From Deltaproteobacteria bacterium (GTDB lineage Bacteria > Desulfobacterota > Desulfomonilia > Desulfomonilales > Desulfomonilaceae), in NCBI GenBank assembly GCA_016875095.1, contig VGSG01000020.1:1-51200 (forward strand): 51,200 nucleotides of DNA. The letters run 5' to 3'. Below the pieces are notes generated by a model, which saw only the letters and a list, made by a program, of their open reading frames with translations, did not search any database and was not told the origin of the DNA. Of the stretch, positions 46,390 to 51,200 are shown piece after piece (within the stretch, counting starts at the first letter, position 1; each line of letters starts with the position of its first letter). The translations under genes and the position numbers were made by a program.

Positions 46390-47343
46390 ATGGCCGCGCC
46401 GGAAAAACCCAAGGCCGCGATACTCTTAATTGACGATGAGCAGATCGTTCACGACAGCGTCCGGAGAATCCTCGAAGGTGAAGGCTACGAAGTCGACGGG
46501 GCTTTCCGCGTTTCAGAAGCGCTGGATAAGCTGAAAAAACGGTCTTACGACCTGGTGCTCACCGACCTCATGATGCCTGACCAGAGCGGTATGAAGGCCG
46601 TGGAGGCGGTAGCGTGCGATCACCCTCACTGCGGAGTGGTCATGTTCACCGGCTTCGCCACCGTGGAGTCCGCGGTGGAATCCATGAAGCTCGGAGCGCT
46701 CGATTATCTGCCCAAACCGTTTACGCCCGAAGAACTCATTGAGGTGACGGAGAAGGCTCTGGCCAAAACATACAAGGCGCGGCGCGATCGAGAGATCGAG
46801 GAGACCTATGCTCAGGCGGAAAAGGCCATTGCGTCCAGCCTCGATCTGAAAGAAGTGCTGGGACTCATATCCCTGAGCGTTGTGCGCCTGCTCAAGGTAA
46901 AGGGGTGCTGCCTGTATACGTACAGTAAGAAGCAGGGGCGTCTGGAACTGGCGGCGTCGAAAGGGCTCAGCGATACGTATCTGGCAAAAGGGACCCTCGA
47001 CCCAATGACGAGCCCGCCGGAAGCCCTGAAAGCAGACGGCCCTATTCTGATCGATGAGTCCGAATTTGACGCCAAGCTCCAATACCCACAGGAAGCACGG
47101 CAGGAGGGCATCGCAGCGATGATGTCCGTTCCTCTGAGGGTCCAAGACGCTGTTGTGGGCCTGTTGCGTATATACATAGCGGAAAAGCGCTCATTCGACA
47201 AAGACGAAATGGACATCCTACTCAAATTTGCGGACCATGGCGCTCAGGCGATTGAGAACGCCATAGCCTATGACAAACTGCGCGGGGACATCGAACAACT
47301 AAAGAAGGATGTCCCCAAGGCTTTCAAACGGGAGAACGGATAA
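46390..47343 (+). CDS. response regulator REC-GAF
   Basis: A 317-residue protein with a receiver domain (about 8-125; acidic pair DD near 15-16, phosphoacceptor Asp59 in VLTDLMMP, Lys in LPKPFTPEEL), a short helical linker and a GAF domain (about 150-300, LDLKEVLGLISLSVVRLL ... AMMSVPLRVQDAVVGLLRIYI). There is no DNA-binding output, so it probably signals by protein contact or ligand binding in the GAF domain. GAAGGAGG precedes the ATG. It is a paralogue of the next gene. Confidence 0.92.
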   Translation: MAAPEKPKAAILLIDDEQIVHDSVRRILEGEGYEVDGAFRVSEALDKLKKRSYDLVLTDLMMPDQSGMKAVEAVACDHPHCGVVMFTGFATVESAVESMKLGALDYLPKPFTPEELIEVTEKALAKTYKARRDREIEETYAQAEKAIASSLDLKEVLGLISLSVVRLLKVKGCCLYTYSKKQGRLELAASKGLSDTYLAKGTLDPMTSPPEALKADGPILIDESEFDAKLQYPQEARQEGIAAMMSVPLRVQDAVVGLLRIYIAEKRSFDKDEMDILLKFADHGAQAIENAIAYDKLRGDIEQLKKDVPKAFKRENG

Positions 47344-47445
47344 GAAAACCGGGGCGATGGTCACCCCAAGGTCGAGTCTGCGAGATTGACCTGGAGAAGC
47401 TTCAAGTGTCACGGGTTCGAATTCGCCGTTCAGGAGTGTGACAAG

Positions 47446-48393
47446 ATGGCAGATCGAAAGGGAAAGATTCTCGTGCTGGACGATGAGCAGATCGTGCTGG
47501 ACAGTGTTTCCCGTGTGTTGGAAGGTGAGAACTACGAAGTGCGGACCGCGCGCAGCGGGGAACAGGCGATGGAGATCCTCAAAGGAGGCGGGACGGACGC
47601 GCTCATCACCGATCTAAAGATGCCGGGCATGAGCGGACTGGAGGCTATGGAAGCCCTCTCGGAGATTGACCCCGATCTCTCCATGATCATGCTCACGGCG
47701 TACCCCACCATCGATACTGCGGTGAAAGCAATGAAGATGGGGGCGGTTGATTATCTGAGGAAGCCATTCACTCCCGATCAACTCACCGCGCTCGTCGATA
47801 AGGTGATGGACGATCGCAAGAAGCGCTTCGAGAGACGATATCGCGAAGACACTTTCGAGGAGATCAAGACCGCCATTTCTTCTACGCTCAATTTAAAGCA
47901 GGTGCTCAATCTTATTGTGGAAGGCGTCGTGAAGGTGATGAAGGTCAAGGGGAGTTCGTTGAGCCTCCTGGACAAGAATCGTGAGAAGCTCCGTGTCTTC
48001 GCCTACCATGGACTGAGCGAGAACTATGTGGCGAAAGGGCCCTTGGACAGCTCCAAGAGTCTGGGAGAAGCCATATTGAGCGGCAAGTCCGTATGGGTCC
48101 AGGATGCGGCCAACGACACCCGTGTCCAGTATCCGCGGGAAGCCGCGCGAGAAGGGATTGCTTCGATACTGAGCGTGCCGCTGATTGTTCGCAATAGGGT
48201 GATAGGCGCGTTGCGGGTTTACACCGCGGAACCGCGTGAGTTTTCCGAGGACGAAAAGAAGTTCCTCCAAGGTTTTGCCGAGCAGGTGGCTATGGCCATT
48301 GAGAACGCCCGCTCCTACGAAGACGTAAAGGATGAATATGAAGCTCTGCGAGACGACCTCTGGGACTATTTCGATAAGGATGGCTATCTTTGA
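47446..48393 (+). CDS. response regulator REC-GAF (tandem paralogue)
   Basis: A 315-residue protein with the same REC-GAF build as its upstream neighbour: LDDEQIVLDSVSRVLEGENYEV, phosphoacceptor Asp56 (LITDLKMPGMSG), LRKPFTPDQL, then a GAF domain (LNLKQVLNLIVEGVVKVM ... SILSVPLIVRNRVIGALRVY). The start at 47446 has a GGAG site; the frame is open to 47386. The two proteins clearly arose by duplication and sit in one operon with two histidine kinases. Confidence 0.92.
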   Translation: MADRKGKILVLDDEQIVLDSVSRVLEGENYEVRTARSGEQAMEILKGGGTDALITDLKMPGMSGLEAMEALSEIDPDLSMIMLTAYPTIDTAVKAMKMGAVDYLRKPFTPDQLTALVDKVMDDRKKRFERRYREDTFEEIKTAISSTLNLKQVLNLIVEGVVKVMKVKGSSLSLLDKNREKLRVFAYHGLSENYVAKGPLDSSKSLGEAILSGKSVWVQDAANDTRVQYPREAAREGIASILSVPLIVRNRVIGALRVYTAEPREFSEDEKKFLQGFAEQVAMAIENARSYEDVKDEYEALRDDLWDYFDKDGYL

Positions 48394-48526
48394 TACTAGA
48401 GCGCGATCTCCACATGCGCCGGAAGTCCTTAATCCATAAAGCGACTTGAAGGCGGACGCGGACGACGAGACACGGATGGGCGCTGGGAGGTCAGGCTATA
48501 AGATTGAGCTCCAAGGGGGTGCAAAG

Positions 48527-50281
48527 ATGTTCCAGGATACATCCCCGATCAGGTCCGAAAAACCGGACGTTCTGCACAAAACGCTCAACAGGATCGAGGA
48601 GCTGCTCCCCGAACGCCTTCGACCGAAGCGCGGCTTCCTCCTCTCGTTTAAGAACAGGATACTTATCAGCACCCTGATCGTGCTGACCGGAGGCGTGATC
48701 ATCATCGCGGGCACGCTGCAATTCCTGATCTTCCCGCAGCTCGGCGACAGCGAAATCGTTTTCAGTCTCAAGGTGATCCACCTCCTCGCGAGCCTCGTGG
48801 TGATTGCGTTGAGTTGGCTCTTCGTGGAGATCATCTCCAAGAAGATCACGTCACCGCTGCTGGAGCTTACCAAGAGGGCTGAAGAGATAAGCCGGGAGTC
48901 GGGGAAAGACATCTCGGAAGACTGTTACCGCGGGTACGACTATGTGGATCTCTGGGGAGAAGATGATCTGGACGGCCGAGGTGACGAGATCCGCCAGCTC
49001 ACCGGCTCCTTCAACCGGATGCTCGTTCACTTAAAAGCTTCAGAAGCCTGCTTGCGCGAATCGGAATCCAAGTATCGCTTTCTCTTCCATCATATGCCCT
49101 CACCCCTGTTCGTGATCGACGCGGAAGAGATGACCATTTTGGACATGAACGCCCGGGCCGAACAGGAATATCGCTATTCCCGCATGGAGCTGATCGGAAA
49201 AAACTTCTCGGAACTCGCGGCCCCGTTGGACCGCCACGATTTCGAAGTGATCCTGAACCTTATTACGCACACGGATACGGACGAGCCAGCCGCCTTCGAG
49301 ACCAAAGGCAAGCACGCGCTGCCACGCAAGTTGACCTTCCGAGCTATTCCCCACGGCGCCGGCAACCGCCCGCCGGTCTTTCAGCACCAGCGCAAAGACG
49401 GGTCTTCATTTCTCGTGAATATTCAGGCTCGGCTGAGCACATTCCGGGACCGGCCCGCGATCATCGCCGCGGTCTGGGACGTGACGGAGAAGCTTCAGCA
49501 GGAAGCCAAGCTCCTTCAGGCGGGCAAGATGGCGACCTTGGGCGAAATGTCCACCGGTGTCGCCCATGAATTGAATCAACCGCTCAACGTGATTAAGATA
49601 GCAGCGGACTTCCTCATGAAGAACATCAGAAGGGGTCTGCAATTGACACCGGAAGAGCTCAAACAGACCGCTGAGGAATTGGGAACCAATGTGGACCGAG
49701 CGGTGCGCATTATCAGTCATCTGCGGGAGTTCGGACGAAAAGTCGATGAGCAGACGCGCCCTATGTCCCTCGCAAAGCCTATCCGCGGAGTATTCACCCT
49801 CCTCGGCAGTCAGTTAAGCAAGCGGGGCATTCGGTGCGACGTGCTCCTGGATCCAAAGCTGCCTTTAATCATGGGTAATGAAAACCGGTTGGAACAAGTC
49901 TTCATCAATCTGATCGTCAACGCTCGCGATGCGATGATGGAACATGAAAGGGCGGCCCGCGCAGAAGGGAAGACTGTGGAGAAGACACTGACAGTCAAGG
50001 GCTTTGAAAAGGACGGGCGGGTGGTTGTCGAAGTAACCGATACGGGACCCGGTGTGCCGCGCGAACTGAGGGAAAAGGTTTTCGAACCTTTTTATACGAG
50101 CAAGGCGATCGGTGACGGCACAGGAATCGGCTTGTCGATCAGCTACGGCATTATCAAGGAGCATAGGGGCGCTATAGAGGTGCTGGGAGAGGAGAACCGG
50201 GGGGCCACGTTCAGGCTGACCTTCCCGGCTCTGAAGCCCTCACAGGAGATTGAGAATGACCAAGATACTGGTAATCGATGA
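48527..50281 (+). CDS. membrane HAMP-PAS histidine kinase
   Basis: A 584-residue inner-membrane sensor kinase. Two membrane helices (about 44-66 and 82-104) flank only a short periplasmic loop, so it probably does not sense through a periplasmic domain. HAMP (about 103-172) and PAS (about 178-322) domains follow, then HisKA with GVAHELNQPLNVI (His347) and the HATPase domain (NLIVNARDAM; DTGPGVP; GTGIGLSISYGI). An AAGGGGGTG site precedes the ATG at 48527. Its last 26 bases overlap the next gene, coupling kinase and regulator. Confidence 0.93.
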   Translation: MFQDTSPIRSEKPDVLHKTLNRIEELLPERLRPKRGFLLSFKNRILISTLIVLTGGVIIIAGTLQFLIFPQLGDSEIVFSLKVIHLLASLVVIALSWLFVEIISKKITSPLLELTKRAEEISRESGKDISEDCYRGYDYVDLWGEDDLDGRGDEIRQLTGSFNRMLVHLKASEACLRESESKYRFLFHHMPSPLFVIDAEEMTILDMNARAEQEYRYSRMELIGKNFSELAAPLDRHDFEVILNLITHTDTDEPAAFETKGKHALPRKLTFRAIPHGAGNRPPVFQHQRKDGSSFLVNIQARLSTFRDRPAIIAAVWDVTEKLQQEAKLLQAGKMATLGEMSTGVAHELNQPLNVIKIAADFLMKNIRRGLQLTPEELKQTAEELGTNVDRAVRIISHLREFGRKVDEQTRPMSLAKPIRGVFTLLGSQLSKRGIRCDVLLDPKLPLIMGNENRLEQVFINLIVNARDAMMEHERAARAEGKTVEKTLTVKGFEKDGRVVVEVTDTGPGVPRELREKVFEPFYTSKAIGDGTGIGLSISYGIIKEHRGAIEVLGEENRGATFRLTFPALKPSQEIENDQDTGNR

Positions 50282-51200
50282 CGAAGAAAGCATCCGCACC
50301 ATGATGCGAATGTCGCTTGAGCTGGACAGGTATGAGGTCCTGGTTGCAGAGGATGGACCCTCGGGTCTAAAGGCCTTCGAATCACAGTCCCCCGATATCA
50401 CTCTGGTAGATGTGCGAATGCCGGAGATGGACGGCCTGGAAGTGCTGGAACGCATGCGTGCGCGGGACCCGGATGCGGAAGTCATCATGATTACCGGCCA
50501 CGGGGACATGGAAATGGCCATTGAGTGTCTCCGAAAGAATGCGTCGGATTTCCTGACCAAGCCTGTGAGCGACGAATTACTCTCCTTTGCGTTGAAGCGC
50601 TCTGCGGAAAAGTTGGCGCTCAAGCGGAAGATCAAGCAATATACCCGCAACCTGGAGACCCTCGTCCGAGAAGCCAATGTGGAGCTGGAGCGCTCGTACC
50701 GGTTTCGCGAGAACCTCATCGAGCATTCCCCGGACGCCATCGTCTCCGTGCGAAAAGGCGGCGACATCATAATCTTCAATTCAGCCGCAGAGAAGCTTCT
50801 TGGATACAAGAAAGCGGAAGTAATAGGGAAACTAAACATCAAACAGGTCTACCCTCCCGGAGAAGCGAAGAAAGTCATGAAGGACATGCGCTCCAACGAA
50901 TACGGAGGCCCGGGCATCCTGAAGAAGAGAGAGCTGATGGTGTTGGACAAACAGGGGAATGAGATTCCGGTCTATATTTCTGCGGCCATTCTGTACGAAG
51001 ACGGCAAGGAATGCGGCTCGGTGGGGATTTTCACGGATCTGCGCGATCGACTGTCTTTGGAGAAACAGCTTCTAAGGAGCGAGAAGCTCTCGTCTTTGGG
51101 CAAACTGGCCGCAGGCATCGCGCATGAAATTAATCAACCGCTTACCGGGGTATTGACCTTCGCGTCGCTGCTCCTAAGAAAATTCCCCGGCGCCGACCAA
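50256..51200 (+). CDS. REC-PAS-histidine kinase, partial at window end
   Basis: At least 315 residues, open to the last base of the window. A receiver domain (LVIDDEES; Asp52 in LVDVRMPEMDG; FLTKPVSDE), a coiled linker, a PAS domain (about 150-265) and a HisKA H-box GIAHEINQPLTGVL (His290) are seen; the ATPase domain lies beyond the window. The ATG follows CAGGAG and lies inside the end of the upstream kinase gene. Hybrid kinases with an N-terminal receiver usually take phosphoryl groups from a partner, here presumably the coupled HAMP-PAS kinase. Confidence 0.9.
   Translation, partial: MTKILVIDDEESIRTMMRMSLELDRYEVLVAEDGPSGLKAFESQSPDITLVDVRMPEMDGLEVLERMRARDPDAEVIMITGHGDMEMAIECLRKNASDFLTKPVSDELLSFALKRSAEKLALKRKIKQYTRNLETLVREANVELERSYRFRENLIEHSPDAIVSVRKGGDIIIFNSAAEKLLGYKKAEVIGKLNIKQVYPPGEAKKVMKDMRSNEYGGPGILKKRELMVLDKQGNEIPVYISAAILYEDGKECGSVGIFTDLRDRLSLEKQLLRSEKLSSLGKLAAGIAHEINQPLTGVLTFASLLLRKFPGADQ

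Overview
The window looks like ordinary chromosome from a Gram-negative, strictly anaerobic deltaproteobacterium (Desulfobacterota; a Desulfomonile- or Syntrophobacter-like lineage is my best guess). The grounds are an MvhD-MetV-MetF set, a NuoF/GltD-type fusion next to a NuoG/formate-dehydrogenase-like subunit, a DUF6178-type protein, a CarD regulator, PPi-type phosphofructokinase, dense two-component signalling and an outer-membrane barrel protein. The placement is inference; no rRNA is present. Genes end in TAA, TAG and TGA, so TGA is a normal stop in general.

Layout. 1-9.5 kb: a PAS-GGDEF protein with a degenerate GGDEF site, a large secreted FecR/coiled-coil protein, a PAS histidine kinase coupled to an ADP-forming acyl-CoA synthetase alpha-like protein, a methyltransferase, a small secreted protein and an isochorismatase-like hydrolase. 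9.5-14 kb: MsrA-MsrB fusion, class III old yellow enzyme, tRNA-Ser(CGA), TadA and phosphofructokinase. 14-18.8 kb: a DUF6178-like gene, then an accessory block on the minus strand: a small ORF, a helical protein, a HELGH metallopeptidase-like protein, a 107-residue protein and a dCTP-deaminase-fold enzyme in one tightly packed operon, with a decayed gene upstream. 18.8-23.4 kb: mvhD-metV-metF, a MarR regulator with a palindromic operator, an iron-sulfur protein interrupted by one in-frame TGA, and a 3-hydroxyacyl-CoA dehydrogenase.

23.4-33.4 kb is the replication-origin neighbourhood, mostly on the minus strand in the order cutA-rsmG-parA-parB-dnaA-dnaN-gyrB, with DnaA-box-like sites between dnaA and dnaN; carD and a PIN/TRAM membrane protein diverge from it. 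33.4-41.3 kb holds envelope and accessory genes: a proline-rich membrane protein, a C39-like peptidase gene with an in-frame TGA exactly where the nucleophilic cysteine should be, a cysteine-containing barrel protein, a patatin-like lipase, dCMP deaminase and hypothetical proteins. 41.5-51.2 kb is a redox module (NuoF/GltD fusion plus NuoG-like subunit) followed by two REC-GAF proteins, a HAMP-PAS histidine kinase and a REC-PAS-kinase that runs off the end.

The most interesting signals are two in-frame TGA codons (22057-22059 plus strand; 35397-35399 minus strand) in otherwise intact genes. Each is followed at 12-13 nt by a 6-bp hairpin of the geometry expected of a bacterial SECIS element, and one sits at a catalytic-cysteine position. 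The second is the uncommon deaminase/metallopeptidase operon at 15.5-18.1 kb. All functional calls are from reading translations by eye; no database search was run.
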